Assembly: GCA_030015575.1 (NCBI GenBank) | Contig: JASDDO010000026.1 | Location: 73,247,433 to 73,311,432 of the forward strand | Direction of reading: 5' to 3' | Source: Agapanthus africanus | Taxonomy: Eukaryota; Streptophyta; Magnoliopsida; Asparagales; Amaryllidaceae | Length of the DNA: 64,000 nt | Part shown: piece by piece, positions 10,446 through 22,626 of the stretch | Layout of the letters: the number at the start of each line of letters is the position of its first letter | Numbering within the stretch: position 1 is the first letter of the stretch | Notes under the pieces: generated by a model | The model's database searches: none | What the model saw: only the letters and a program-made list of their open reading frames with translations | What the model was told of the DNA's origin: nothing | Made by a program: the position numbers and the translations under genes

Positions 10446-13400
10446 CGTCACGCTCCGCTTCCCAAAATACGGAATACAAGGGTAACAAGGCCAGCCATGC
10501 TCCTACGATCAAGGAAGAATCCTGTCGTAGTCACATATCGACTTCTAACATTATATGGTAATCAGTAAATACATCACAGAAATAAAGGAAAACAATACTA
10601 GTTTATTACACCAACTTTCATTGTTCACAGTTTACAATAGGATGAAATGAAAGAAACTACTAACCAAGTGCGAATACAAGGTTGATTTATGGAAAACAGT
10701 AAAAATACTGAGGGCACGACCGTCTAGATCTCTGCGACCTCGAAGGGTAGGTCTGACTCTTCAATCCGGTCCTCTGCAATCTCTGAGCATGCATACTCAG
10801 GTCGTCACGGCGACGCAATAGCAATATTATAATAATCATGAAAGACAAGAAAATAAAGCAATAACGGTGGAGGTAATAAATGCACACAATCAATATGTCG
10901 TGACTGATGTATGGTATGCTCTGTGTCCCTATCTGTCTCTAAGTCATTTTGAAATCGAAATGTGGAAAGGAGTGATCATGTTTAACAAGGGTCTCGTACA
11001 TACCCGAGACTACGGCCCACGATGCCCGGGACATAACCCTGTCAGCCGGACCGCTAGGTCCAACCTAATATATATGAGTCGCTGTTCGAATGATCATCCT
11101 CTAAAACACTGACCTTGCTAAATACAATTTTCTTTCCACTGTGATTTCCCCCTTTTTCCCCAGGTTTCACTATTTATGGGTATAGGCTAGTCGTGTACAA
11201 GTACGCACCGATAACGCGGTTTTATTCACTGTTCACTGTATTGTCACTATCATGAACCATTCACTTTTCACTGGCGTACCTGACACACCTAGACCGATAC
11301 CATTCACGCTCGATAATGCATGGTACACTGAAACTTAATAATGAAGTGCACTATCACTAAAGGTATTACGGTCGGGTATAATATGTGAATTTAAGCCACT
11401 AAACATTCATGTGCAATGAAAGTTATTATGCATCTTATGAACTCAAAAAAATCACATTAAATCATACGTTCAAAATTAAATAAAATGATACAAAAGAGGT
11501 AATAAGTAAACTCAGTCGGAAGTTCAACGAAATTTATTCCAAGTCGATCGGGTTTCGGGTTCGCAAATTGCATTCGTTTCATTTTAAGTGTTCGCTACTG
11601 AAAATTCAGTTCCTGAACTGAAAGTCCATTTCGCAACACAGTTTTCACCCTGTTGGGATCAAAATTAGGCGGCACTATAGTTGAACAATTTTTATGGTTA
11701 TCAGTTATGTTTCCAAGGCAATTGGAGGATCAGTAATATCCTATTTTAACAGGGAGTTATGGTCAGGTTAAGTTCAATGTGTAAAATATGCCACTGCAGA
11801 ATTCAGCAGAACACCTCGTCGTTATAAAATATGTTAAAAATATCATACAGTTAAGAAATCCAGTGAAACTAGTGGGGTAAGAAATCTAACTCAGTTTTCT
11901 ACGTAACGATATAGGGTTCCGCACATTTTCGCATTTGAGAAATATTATACGGTGATTTCAAAACAAGGGTGAACTGGGATTACTGCTCTGGACTGCAGTC
12001 CAGGGTCGTAATTCTCCCCAGTTTTCTCTATCATAACTAGTTCAAATTTTGAAATAAATTATAGAGTACTGTAGTTTAATTTGTTATCTTCAGTATGAGC
12101 CATGGAACGCTCCAATCCGGTTTGTAAAAGATTTATCGTGAATTTAACGGTCTAGTGTGTTCAGAAAAATTCTGATTCCGCAATGGTTATCGGGGTAACA
12201 TTTTATGGGTGAAACAATAATGATTTTCAATCAAATTTTTGTGGTACCTCTATGAACTGTAAAAGGGTTTAACGATCACTAGTTCCGTCATAAAGTAGGT
12301 TTTAGTTCTGGGTTTTGCAGCAAGTAGTTAACTCAACATGTTGTGGTCCTATGTTATGTACCCGTATTTAAGACGATTTCTATAAGCATTACCCTATATC
12401 ATTATCATAGGGTTCTAAATTAGTGCCGAACAATTCGCATCAGGTTCAAACAACAAAAGTATCGGTGTAGCTCGAACAATAATTCACTACAATTGCATAC
12501 CTATATAGATATATGTTAATAGTTTAATTAAACCTTAGAATTAATAATTAATAGCATGTAGCAAGTGATAAGTTCACTTGCCTGGCGATGGTTCGACGGC
12601 TGTACGGCAGCGGCGCGACGAGCTCGGTGGGCAGTGGAGGTGGGTGAAGGTTCGAGGTGCTTGGGTCTGTGTTGGCGAGGTGCGGTAAGATTGACGGAGG
12701 TTGTAGGAGAAGCTTGACGATGGTGTTGCGATGGTAGATGGCCGGAGCTTGCAGGCGGTGGTCACCGGAGTTGCAGGGAGCTCGGCTGTGCTTGGTGTGT
12801 CGCGGCTGTGAAAGGAGGAAGGAGTGGGTCATCGATGGTGGTGGGTGCGTCGGGGAGGTCGCACGGTGGTTGGTGGTGGCAGGCGAGGTGGAGGGGAGCT
12901 CGGCGGTGGTTGGAACAAGGGTGAGGAGAGAGAGGTTGGGTCGGGTGTGCAGTCGAGGTGGGGATCGGAGAGGTGAAGTTGGGCTCGGGGTTTTGGAGAG
13001 AGGAGAGAGGGGCGAGGGTGATGCCGGCGATGGTTGCGGGGCGAGCGCGGCGTCGGTGTGGTGTGGGCGTGGGTGTGGGTCGAGAGAGGGAGCGGGAAGA
13101 GAGGAGGAGGAAGGAGAATGAGGAAGATGGTGGGGGAAAAGAGGGGGTGAGAATAGAGGGAGAGAGAACGTGAGTAATAAGGAAGAGAGATTTAAGGGAG
13201 AGAGAGAGATTAAATCGTGGGAATTATTATTAATTAAAGAAAATTAAACGAGAGATGAACGGGAAAATGATTTTTAATGTGTGAGGATTAATGAAATTTA
13301 ATTGGGTAAGATTTTGGTTTAAATGAGGGTATAAAATTTGAATTTTGAAAAGGGAGGAAAGAGTAGATAATTTGAATATAAGTGTTATTTTTTTGAAATA

Positions 13401-13590
13401 AAGATTTGGGTTGTTGGGCTTGGGCTCAATAAAATTTAAAAGGAAAAATGTAGGATTTAGATATGGACTTGGGCTTAGGGTTGGGTTCATAGGAAGGCAA
13501 AAATATAATTAGAAATTTATATAATGTGTAAATGGATAAAATATTTTATTTGAACACGGGTATTGGCGTAGATGAAGACCGGATATTACA
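10446..13590 (-). repeat. GypB 3' LTR (3145 bp)
   Basis: Near-identical to 18239-21387. On the minus strand it starts TGTAATATCCGGTC at 13590. The end has CG on the plus strand where the partner has TG. The span 12,590-13,190 is rich in GA and GT and gives several long but low-complexity ORFs with no recognisable domain, repeated in the other LTR. Confidence 0.95.
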
Positions 13591-13605
13591 TCATACCACC
13601 CTTAC
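13591..13605 (-). other. GypB polypurine tract
   Basis: Minus strand reads GTAAGGGTGGTATGA directly before the 3' LTR start. Confidence 0.75.
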
Positions 13606-13661
13606 AAAAATTTCGTCCTCGAAATTAAAGGAATGAAATAGAAAACAGCGATACAAAACGG

Positions 13662-15044
13662 TCACTCGAAAAGATGTTGGAATTGTGAACGGATATCATC
13701 CTCACATTCCCAGGTAGATTCCCCCGGTGAACGGCCACCCCAAGACACTCGGACTAACGGAATGACTTTATTCTTCAGTACCTTCTCTTTACGGTCGAGT
13801 ATAGTAGTTGGCTGCTCCACATAAGTCAAATCGGCACCCAAGGTCAATTCAGAATGATCGAGAACATGACCATCGTCTCGGACGTAGCGCCGCAACTGTG
13901 ACACATGAAATGTGTTGTGTATGCCCGCTAACGAAGGGGGTAAGGTAAGTCTGTATGCCACTTCTCCGACCCATTCCAAAACTTCGAATGGTCCGATGAA
14001 TCGGGGACTGAGTTTCCCGCGACTTCCAAACCTGATAACACCACGGGTACGAGAAATCTTCAGAAACACATGATCTCCGACCTCGAATTCTAGTGCTCTT
14101 CTGCTAGCATCCGCCCAACTCTTCTGTCGGTCCTGAGCCGTCTTAATGCACTGTCTGATCATCTGAACCTTATCTACCGTCTGAATAATAAGTTCAGGAC
14201 CCAATAGTCTTCGCTCACCCACATCACCCCAACAAACAGGAGACCGACATTTCCGTCCGTACAGTGCTTCGAATGGGGCCATTTGGATGCTCGCTTGGAA
14301 ACTGTTGTTATAAGAAAACTCCACTAGATGGAGGTGATCCTCCCAAGAACCTTGAAAGTCAAGCATGCACACCCTTAACATGTCCTCGAGTGTCTGAATA
14401 GTACGCTCGGACTGTCCGTCCGTCTGTGGATGGTAAGCCGTGCTGAACTTGAGACGTATACCAAGACTCTCCTGTAAGCTCTTCCAAAAGTGCGAAATGA
14501 ATCTGGTGTCCCGATCTGATACTATACTTACCGGAACCCCGTGTAGTCGCACTACCTCTTGTATGTATTTCTCCGCAAGCGACTCTGTCGATTGCCCCAC
14601 CCGGAAGGGTATAAAGTGTGCTGCTTTTGTAAGTCGGTCTACAATAACCCAAACGGCGTTGTTGCCTCGTGGACTCCGCGGTAAAGCGGTCACAAAATCC
14701 ATAGTGATGTGCTCCCATTTCCATTCCGGTATTGGGAGTGGTTGCAGTAGTCCAGCCATTCTCTGATGTTCAGCCTTTACTTGCTGACACACTAAGCACT
14801 TGGATACAAACCGTGCAATCTCTCGCTTTATCCCGTTCCACCAATAATGCTGCCTCAGATCTCGATACATCTTCGTGCCTCCCGGATGTACAGAATAAGC
14901 TGAGCTGTGAGCCTCAGTTAGCACTTCTTCTCTAATATCTCCCTTGGGAACACAGAGTCTGTTATCGAATCTCAAAGAACCGTCTCGAGGTATAAGTAAG
15001 ACTGTCCTCAGCCCGGCTTCCACCTGCTCTCTGAACTTCTGCAG
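13662..15044 (-). pseudogene. GypB integrase with chromodomain-like tail
   Basis: Minus strand, about 460 codons with no internal stop. H2C2 domain (HSSAYSVHPGG...CLVCQQVK), linker LLQPLPIPEWKWEHITMDF, catalytic D in TMDFVTALPRS, D in SDRDTRF, E in TDGQSERTIQ, then the C-terminal region PLSLAGI-like and chromo tail ILDRKEKVLKNK...STWECEDDI. It is cut off from RT only by a TGA at 15045-15047 after VAQADDP. It would insert cDNA and bind chromatin; this part looks intact by itself. Confidence 0.92.
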
Positions 15045-16331
15045 TCAAGGATCGTCAGCTTGCGCAACCTTAATACGATCTACAAGGGAAGACTGCACCT
15101 GTAACTGCCAAAACTGTTTGATTGCACTCGGTGTAACAATTTCTATTTCAAGCTTCTGAAAATCCTCAATGATTCTCCTCTGCCTGGTCAACATCATGAC
15201 CACTGGTTTGCGACTGAGGGCGTCGGGTACGACATTTACCTTTCCCGGATGATACTGTAAGTCCAAGTCGTAGTCCGCCATTAGTTCTAGCCATCGGCGT
15301 TGTCTCATATTCAGTTCTCTTTGAGTGAACACGTATTTCAGACTCTTGTGATCTGTGTACACCTCCACCTTTTCTCCCAGTAGGTAATGTCTCCAAATCT
15401 TCAATGCGAAAACTACTGCAGCTAACTCCAAGTCGTGTGTTGGGTAGTTCTTCTCGTGATTCTTTAGCTGTCTTGAGGCATAAGCAATTACCCGACCGTG
15501 CTGCATCAGAACGCAGCCTAAGCCTTTTCCTGAAGCATCGCTGTGTATCACCAAACCACCCGAATTGTCTGGCACGGTAAGAATAGGTGCCGTGGTCAAT
15601 TTCTGCTTCAGTACTTCAAATGCCCGAGTACATTCTTCCATCCATACGTACGGTACTTCCTTTCGCGTCAGTTTTGTCAGAGGTTCAGCGACTCGTGCAA
15701 AATCCTGAACGAACCGCCGATAATATCCCGCCAAACCCAGGAAGCTTCTGATCTCGGCCACTGACTTCGGTGTCGGCCAATCTCTAACGGATTCTATCTC
15801 TGCTGGGTCCACTGAGATGCCTTCGCCTGAAACAACGTGTCCTAAAAATTGCACTTTGTCAAGCCAGAACTCACACTTGCTCAATTTCGCGTATAGCTTC
15901 TCTTCCCGAAGAATTTGTAGTACCGTTCGCAAGTGTTCGACGTGTTCCTCTCGAGTCTTAGAGTAGACTAGTATGTCGTCGATGAATACCATGACAAAAG
16001 TGTCCAAATATTTTGCAAACACTCTATTCATCAAATCCATAAATATAGCTGGGGCATTGGTGACGCCGAACGGCATCACTAGAAACTCATAGTGTCCGTA
16101 TCGGGTCCTGAAAGACGTCTTGCATATATCTTCGGCCGTTACTCTGATCTGGTGATAACCCGAACGAAGGTCCAGCTTCGAAAATACCTTGGCACCACCC
16201 AACTGATCAAATAAATCGTCGATGCGTGGAATGGGGTATTTATTCTTTATCGTTACTCTGTTCAGCTCCCGGTAGTCTATGCACATTCGTAGTGACCCAT
16301 CTTTTTTCTTCACCAACAAGACTGGTGCACC
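15045..16331 (-). pseudogene. GypB reverse transcriptase and RNase H
   Basis: Minus strand, open frame of 424 codons. RT motifs: [52 protein letters not shown], catalytic [10 protein letters not shown], and [12 protein letters not shown]. RNase [58 protein letters not shown]. It is bounded upstream by TAG at 16332-16334 in a place where GypA has Trp ([10 protein letters not shown]), and downstream by TGA at 15045-15047. Both are in the same frame as the neighbours, so two point changes separate it from a full pol. Confidence 0.92.
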
Positions 16332-17458
16332 CTACGACGAAGCGCTTGGGCAAATAAATCCTTTCTCCATGAGTTCTTCAATTTGTTTCTTCAATTCAGC
16401 TAACTCCACTGGTGCCATTCTGTACGGTGCCTTGGAAACTGGAGATGTACCTGGGATCAAATCTATCGAGAATCCCAAAACGCGTGGAGGTGGTAGGCCT
16501 GGTAAATCTTCAGGAAACACGTCAAGGAAATCCCGAACGATTTCTGGTGCGGGGTCTTCATCAACCTCTATAGCCGTCAATACTTTCGGTTTGGCTCTAT
16601 ACTTGGCTGGCTCCAAAGACTCGCTTCCTCCTTCAAAGACAAATTCTGGGTGATTGGGAATGCGGAAAGTCACATTCCTGGCCCGGCAATCAATAATTGC
16701 GTGGAATGTACTCATCCAATCCATCCCAAGAATTGCGTCATAGCTGCCCGTTTCGATTAAAAGGAAATTCGCGTAGAATTCCCTGCCACAAACTACTACT
16801 GGACAAGATCTACATTCTTGACTAGATACTATAATACCATTACCCGTATGTATTTCCCATCCCTTGGTTAATGGCTCATGTGGTATGGAGTGTGTATCGA
16901 CAAAATGTGTAGATATGAAACAGTGTGATACTCCAGAATCAAATAGTACTCTAGCTGGCATAGAATGTATGAGTAGAATACCTGTAACCACTTCTCCTGA
17001 GGCCTCTGCCTCCTCAGCGGTTAGGGTGAAAGCCCTCCCTTGACTACGGCCTGTGTTGGTTTGCCTCTGCTCTAGTGACCTCTGCTGTTGCGGTCCAGGC
17101 CCTCCCTGTAGCTCTGCGCGCTGAGGACACCCACTCACCCGGTGCTGATTGGATCCACAAATTAAACACTGTCCTTTGGCACGGCGACAGTCTTTCTGGG
17201 TATGTCCATCCCTATGGCAATAGCCGCAGACTAAGGCATTACTCTGTGGACGATACTGGGGTACGAAGGGACGCTTCATCTGTGTTGTTCCTGGCCTGTG
17301 AACTGGTATAACCCTTCGAGACGGTGGTGAGTCCATGCCGGAACAACTGGGTGCCTCCTATCACTTGGGCTGGCCCCCCTGAATTTACTGATTAGCTTCT
17401 CCTGAATTCGTGCAGCGTTGAGCACCTGCGCGAATGTCTGTAACTCGAGTGACGCAAT
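16332..17458 (-). pseudogene. GypB nucleocapsid zinc knuckle and aspartic protease
   Basis: Minus strand. Zinc knuckle CGYCHRDGHTQKDC (C-x2-C-x4-H-x4-C) followed by CLICGSNQHRVSGCP, a basic linker, then RAFTLTAEEAEA and the protease with VLFDSGVSHCF and YDAILGMDWMSTF. It ends at TAG 16332-16334 before RT. The 5' part (about 17,276-17,458) is in another frame from the knuckle; the change falls between about 17,340 and 17,375, near a run of six G. The knuckle would bind genomic RNA and the protease cut the polyprotein. Confidence 0.88.
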
Positions 17459-18105
17459 CAACTGTGCAGCTCAAAGTCAAGTCCCTGTAAGAAACGCCTG
17501 GCCCTGGTGGCCTCTGAAGCTACCATATATGAAGTAAATCGGCTTAGCCGGTTGAATTCTGCTGCATACACGTTAACAGGACGGCCGTTCTGCTTCAATA
17601 AGATAAATTTCTCTTCCATCTCTGCCTTGGCGGTGGGGGGAAAGTAGTGGTTTAAGAAGCACCCCTTGAACTTGCTCCACTCGATCGGCCCATCGAGTCT
17701 GCTCTCTTCGACGGACCACCAAGTACGGGCTTCACCCTCTAGTTGAATCTTTATTACATTCACCTTCTCTTCATCAGGTACCCGTGCGGCCGTAAGTAGG
17801 TTCTCCACATTGACCAGCCATTGTTCGGCCTCGAGTGGTTCGGCTAGTCCCGTAAACACAGCTGGGTGTAATCTCCGAAAATCCGACACCGTGCCAGTCC
17901 TGGCCGACATGGCTGGCGTAGCGGTGCCCTCGGGAGTGGTAATGAGGGCGGTGGATCCCCTTAATGCAGTAATCGCCCTGAGTCCTTCGGTAAGCAGGTC
18001 CGTCTTTCTCTCTTGGGCTTCCGCAAGAGTCGTTAGTGCATTCAGGATCCTTTCTGTGCGATCCTGAGAACTAGAGTCCGAGGAGAGATCATTCGGTGAA
18101 GTCAT
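17459..18105 (-). pseudogene. GypB Gag (retrotransposon gag capsid domain)
   Basis: Minus strand, start ATG at 18105. The capsid domain carries LHPAVFTGLAEPLEAEQWL, RTWWSVEESRLDGPIEWSKF and EMEEKFILLKQ...AEFNRLSRF, the usual Retrotrans_gag pattern. A one-base deletion near 17459 (after FELHS) breaks the frame before the nucleocapsid. There is no intron at the point where GypA and GypG have one: AEFNRLSRFTSYM is continuous. It builds the virus-like particle in intact relatives. Confidence 0.9.
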
Positions 18106-18215
18106 GTCGCTGAAAAAAAGATGAACGGATATGATTAGATTCGAGGATGAAAGCGAGAAGTAGTGAAGTGAACATATAATAAAGCGTAGTTAATGTTATC
18201 CTTTAATATTAAGCC

Positions 18216-18229
18216 TGGCTCTGATACCA
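18216..18229 (-). other. GypB primer binding site (initiator tRNA-Met type)
   Basis: Minus strand reads TGGTATCAGAGCCA, nine bases after the 5' LTR end. TGGTATCAGAGC is the standard complement of plant initiator tRNA-Met 3' end. Confidence 0.93.
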
Positions 18230-18238
18230 TCTAAACCA

Positions 18239-21200
18239 TGTCACGCCCCGCTTCCCAAAATACGGAATACAAGGGTAACAAGGCCAGCCATGCTCCTACG
18301 ATCAAGGAAGAATCCTGTCGTAGTCACATATCGGCTTCTAGCATTATATGGTAATCAGTAAATACAGCACAGAAATAAAGGAAAATAATACTAGTTTATT
18401 ACACCAATTTTCATTGTTCACAGTTTACAATAGGATGAAATGAAAGAAACTACTAACCAAGTGCGAATACAAGGTTGATTTATGGAAAACAGTAAAAATA
18501 CTGAGGGCACGACCGTCTAGATCTCTGCGAGCTCGAAGGGTAGGTATGACTCTTGAATCCGGTCCTCTGCAATCTCTGAGCATGCATACTCAGGTTGTCA
18601 GGGCGACGCAATAGCAATATTATAATAATCATGAAAGACAAGAAAATAAAGCAATAACGGTGGAGGTAATAAATGCAGACAATCAATATGTCGTGAACTG
18701 ACGTATGGTATGCTCTGTGTCCCTATCTGTCTCTAAGTCATTTTGAAATCGAAATATGGAAAGGAGTGATCGTGTTTAACGAGGGTCTCGTACATACCCG
18801 AGACTACGACCCACGATGCCCGGGACATAACCCTGTCAGCCGGACCGCTAGGTCCAACCTAATATATATGAGTCGCTGTTCGAATGATCATCCTCTAAAA
18901 CACCGACCTCGCTAAATACAATTTCCTTTCCACTGCGATTTCCCCCTTTTTCCCCAGGTTTCACTATTTATGGGTATAGGCTAGTCGTGTACAAGTACGC
19001 ACCAATAACGCGGTTTTATTCACTGTTCACTGTATTGTCACTATCATGAACCGTTCACTTTTCACTGGCGTACCTGACACACCTAGACCGATACCATTCA
19101 CGCTCGACAATGCATGGTACACTGAAACTTAATAATGAAGCGCACTATCACTAAAGGTATTGCGGTCGGGTATAATATGTGCATTTATGCCACTAAACAT
19201 TCATGTGCAATGAAAGTTATTATGCATCTTATGAACTCATAAAAATCACATTAAATCATACGTTCAAAATTAAATAAAATGATACAAAAGCGGTAACAAG
19301 TAAACTCAGTCGGAAGTTCAACGAAATTTATTCCAAGTCGATCGGGTTTCGGGTTCGCAAATTACATTCGTTTCATTTTAAGTGTTCGCTACTGAAAATT
19401 CAGTTCCTGAACTGAAAGTCCATTTCGCAACACAGTTTTCACCCTGTTGGGATCAAAATTAGGCGGCACTATAGTTGAACAATTTTTAGGGTTATCAGAT
19501 ATGTTTCCAAGGAAATTGATGGATCAGTAATATCATATTTTAACAGGGAGTTATGGTCAGGTTAAATTCAATGTGTAAAATATGCCACTGCAGAATTCAG
19601 CAGAACACCTCGTCGTTATAAAGTATGTTAAAAATATCATACAGTTAAGGAATCTAGTGAAACTAGTGGGGTAAGAAATATAACTCAGTTTTATACGTAA
19701 CGATATAGGGTTCCGCACATTTTCGCATTTGAGCAATGTTATACTGTGATTTCAAAACAAGGGTGAACTGGGATTACTGCTCTGGACTGCAGTCCAGGGT
19801 CGTAATTCTCCCCAGTTTTCTCTATCATAACTAGTTCAAATTTTGAAATAAATTATAGAGTACTGTAGGTTTATTTGTTATCTTCAGTACGAACCATGGA
19901 ACGCTCCAATCCGGTTTGTAAAAGATTTATCGTGAATTTAACGGTCTAGTGTGTTTAGAAAAATTCCGATTCCGCAATGGTTATCGGGGTAACATTTTAT
20001 GGGTGAAACAATAATGATTTTCAATCAAATTTTTGTGGTACCTCTATGAACTGTAAAAGGGTTTAACGATCACTAGTTCCGTCATAAAGTAGGTTTTAGT
20101 TCTGGGTTTTGCAGCAAGCAGTTAACTCAACATGTTGTGGTCCTATGTTATGTACCTGTATTTAAGACGATTTCTATAAGCATTACCCTATATCATTATC
20201 ATAGGGTTCTAAATTAGTGCCGAACAATTCGCATCAGGTTCAAACAACAAAAGTATCGGTGTATCTCGAACAATAATTCACTACAATTGCATACCTATAT
20301 AGATATATGTTAATAGTTTAATTAAACCTTAGAATTAATATGTAATAGCATGTAGCAAGTGATAAGTTCACTTGCCTGGCGATGGTTCGACGGCGGTACG
20401 GCAATGGCGCGATGAGCTCGGTGGGCAGTGGAGGTGGGTGAAGGTTCGAGGTGCTTGGGTCTGTGTTGGCGAGGTGCGGTAAGGTTGACGGAGGTTGCAG
20501 GAGAAGCTTGACGATGGTGGTTGCGATGGTAGATGGCCGGAGCTTGCAGGCGGTGGTCACCGGAGTTGCAGGGAGCTCGGCTGTGCTTGGTGTGTCGCGG
20601 CTATGAAAGGAGGAAGGAGTGGGTCGTCGATGGTGGTGGGTGCGTCGGGGAGGTCGTACGGTGGTCGGTGGTGGCAGGCGAGGTGGAGGGGAGCTCGGCG
20701 GTGGTTGGAACAAGGGTGAGGAGAGAGAGGTTGGGTCGGGTGTGCAGTCGAGGTGGGGATCGGAGAGGTGAAGTAGGGCTCGGGGTTTTGGAGAGAGGAG
20801 AGAGGGGCGAGGGTGATGCCGGTGATGGTGGCGGGGCGAGCGCGGCGTCGGTGTGGCATGGGCGTGGGTGTGGGTCGAGAGAGGGAGCGGGAAGAGAGGA
20901 GGAGGAAGGAAAACGAGGGAGATGGTAGGGGAAAAGAGGGGGTGAGAATAGAGGGGGAGAGAACGTGAGTAATAAGGAAGAGAGATTTAAGGGAGAGAGA
21001 GAGAGATTAAATCGTGGGAATTATTATTAATTAAAGAAAATTAAACGAGAGAGGAACGGGAAAATGGTTTTTAATGTGAGAGGATTAATGAAATTTAATT
21101 GGGTAAGATTTTGGTTTAATTGAGGGTATAAAATTTGAATTTTGAAAAGGGAGGAAAGAGTAGATAATTTGAATATAAGTGTTATTTTTTTGAAATAAAG

Positions 21201-21387
21201 ATTTCGGTTGTTGGGCTTGGGCTCAATAAAATTTAAAAGGAAAAATGTGGTATTTAGATATGGACTTAGGCTTAAGGTTGGGTTCATAGGAAGGCAAAAA
21301 TATAATTAGAAATTTATATAAAGTGTAAATGGATAAAATATTTTATTTGAACACGGGTATTGGCGTAGATGAAGACCGGATATTACA
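18239..21387 (-). repeat. GypB 5' LTR (3149 bp)
   Basis: TG at 18239-18240 and CA at the outer end at 21386-21387 on the plus strand. It pairs with 10446-13590. The outer edge is followed by the TSD GTTGG. Confidence 0.96.
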
Positions 21388-21392
21388 GTTGG
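21388..21392. repeat. Target site duplication of GypB, right copy (GTTGG)
   Basis: Identical to 10441-10445. Confidence 0.95.
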
Positions 21393-22436
21393 GCGCTGTG
21401 GGTAAGTGTTTGCTGGCCTGGGTGTAGCAATTGGATTTTGTCTATAAGGACAAGATCCAATATGATGAGCAGCTGAGCCGCAGATTAAGAAAAGGCTTTT
21501 CGCACGCCGGCAATGTTTCACCAGATGCCCATTTCTCTTGCAGTAGTTACAAAAGGCTGGGCTGGGCCTGTTGTTTGGTACTCCTGGTCTCCTTGGCGCA
21601 AACGGTGGCCTCGACGAGGCTCCTCCTGTCATCTGGTTGACAGGGCGTTTAACTCCTGCAGACTGAGGTCTGCCCCTCGCCTTTACTACTGCCTCATAAC
21701 GGCAGGCAGCTTTCAGAGCCGATTCATGAGTCGGAAAATCTCCCGTGTCTAGTGCGGCTTGGATCTCCGAATCCAAACCCTGTTGAAATCGACAGGCTCT
21801 GATATCGTCCGTCGGTATCAAGTGTGCCGCAAATCTGTTAAAGGATTTTATTAGCTTTGTAATATGTGATATTTAAAAATTCAATTATTGAGACATATCT
21901 TACTGACTGAGCATGGTGAACTCAGCATCATACTCATCTACCGACTTGGTCCACATCGAACCTTGTTGCAAATGGATGAACTGCTGTTCCATGTCGAACC
22001 TGGCAGTCTCAGGGAAGTACTTCGCGTCGAATATATCGCGGAAAGTCTTCCATTCAATAGGCTGATCAAGACGGCTTTCTTCCGCCTTCCACCAGTTCCG
22101 TGCATTGTCCGTGAGCTGCAGTTTCGCAACACGGACCCAAGCTATATCTGGCACTTGTGCTGCTGCCAGATCATCCTCTATACTTTGTGCCCATTCTTTA
22201 GCTTCCAGTGGGCTTCCCTTTCCAGAGAACTGTTTGGGATGTAAAACTCTAAATTGCTTTACCCCAGATGCATCAGCCTCGGGACGGTTCAAGAGCTACT
22301 GCTGTCCCTCTAGGAAGCTATGGATTGCCTCAAGCAGAATCGTTTTCTCGTTGGGTGGAGCAGGAACGGCAGGTGTGATTGGTAATGGAGGTGGAGTGTT
22401 GTTGAAGTTGGTGCTTGTGTTGTTTGGGGAATCCAT
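21393..22436 (-). pseudogene. GypA Gag: capsid and zinc knuckle, with an intron-like insert
   Basis: Minus strand, start ATG at 22436 (MDSPNNTSTNFNNTPPP). Capsid domain: KQFRVLHPKQFSGKGSPLEA, NWWKAEESRLDQPIEWKTF and DAEFTMLSQ. A 69-bp GT-AG insert follows (21835-21903), then FAAHLIPTDDIRACRFQQGL and a knuckle CNYCKRNGHLVKHC followed by a partial second one. One early TAG lies after FLEGQQ (near 22290), a likely Gln codon loss. Without splicing, the frame stops at TAA right after LSQ, giving a capsid-only product. The rest of the nucleocapsid linker continues at 10440 beyond GypB. Confidence 0.88.
21835..21903 (-). other. 69-bp spliceosomal-type intron in GypA gag
   Basis: Minus strand begins GTAAGATATG and ends CCTTTAACAG, is AT-rich, and has a CTAAT branch-site candidate about 20 bases before the acceptor. 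Joining CTC AGT CA to A TTT GCG makes LSQ-FAAHL, exactly collinear with LSRFTSY of GypB (28 residues in both from after AEF to LDSE/LDFE). GypG has an insert at the same codon. Confidence 0.85.
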
Positions 22437-22602
22437 AACCTTGAATGAAAAACTTTGGGTTAGGACAGATTCAAGTATATGAAATGATAAGATTCAAGGA
22501 ATATGAATTGTAAAGAATGTTTTAGTTGCTGGTTCTTATGTTATATTGCTTAGGTTGTTCACGCAGAACAGAACTGCATAATAGAGTTTCATACAGTTCT
22601 GA
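22437..22602 (-). other. GypA 5' leader
   Basis: Short leader between PBS and gag ATG. Nothing else recognised. Confidence 0.5.
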
Positions 22603-22618
22603 CCTGCATGGGCCACCA
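22603..22618 (-). other. GypA primer binding site (non-Met type)
   Basis: Minus strand reads TGGTGGCCCATGCAGG, eight bases after the LTR end. The same sequence lies at 34664-34679 in GypG. It starts TGG as a PBS must; I could not assign the tRNA. Confidence 0.6.
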
Positions 22619-22626
22619 ACAAAACC

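Larger units (their letters stand above)
10446..21387 (-). mobile_element. GypB: complete Ty3/Gypsy LTR retrotransposon nested in GypA
   Basis: Minus strand, 10,942 bp. LTRs 10446-13590 and 18239-21387, tRNA-Met type PBS 18216-18229, PPT 13591-13605, gag to integrase at 18105-13662, perfect 5-bp TSD GTTGG. The first 190 bases of the two LTRs differ at about seven sites, so the insertion is not recent. The coding region has two frame changes and two stops. The left LTR starts CG where TG is expected. Confidence 0.96.

Noticed and set aside
12574-13173. Several long overlapping ORFs on both strands in the GypB LTR (also 20318-20928)
   Set aside because: Low-complexity GA/GT-rich DNA open in many frames at once, repeated in both LTRs, with no domain pattern. 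Not genes.
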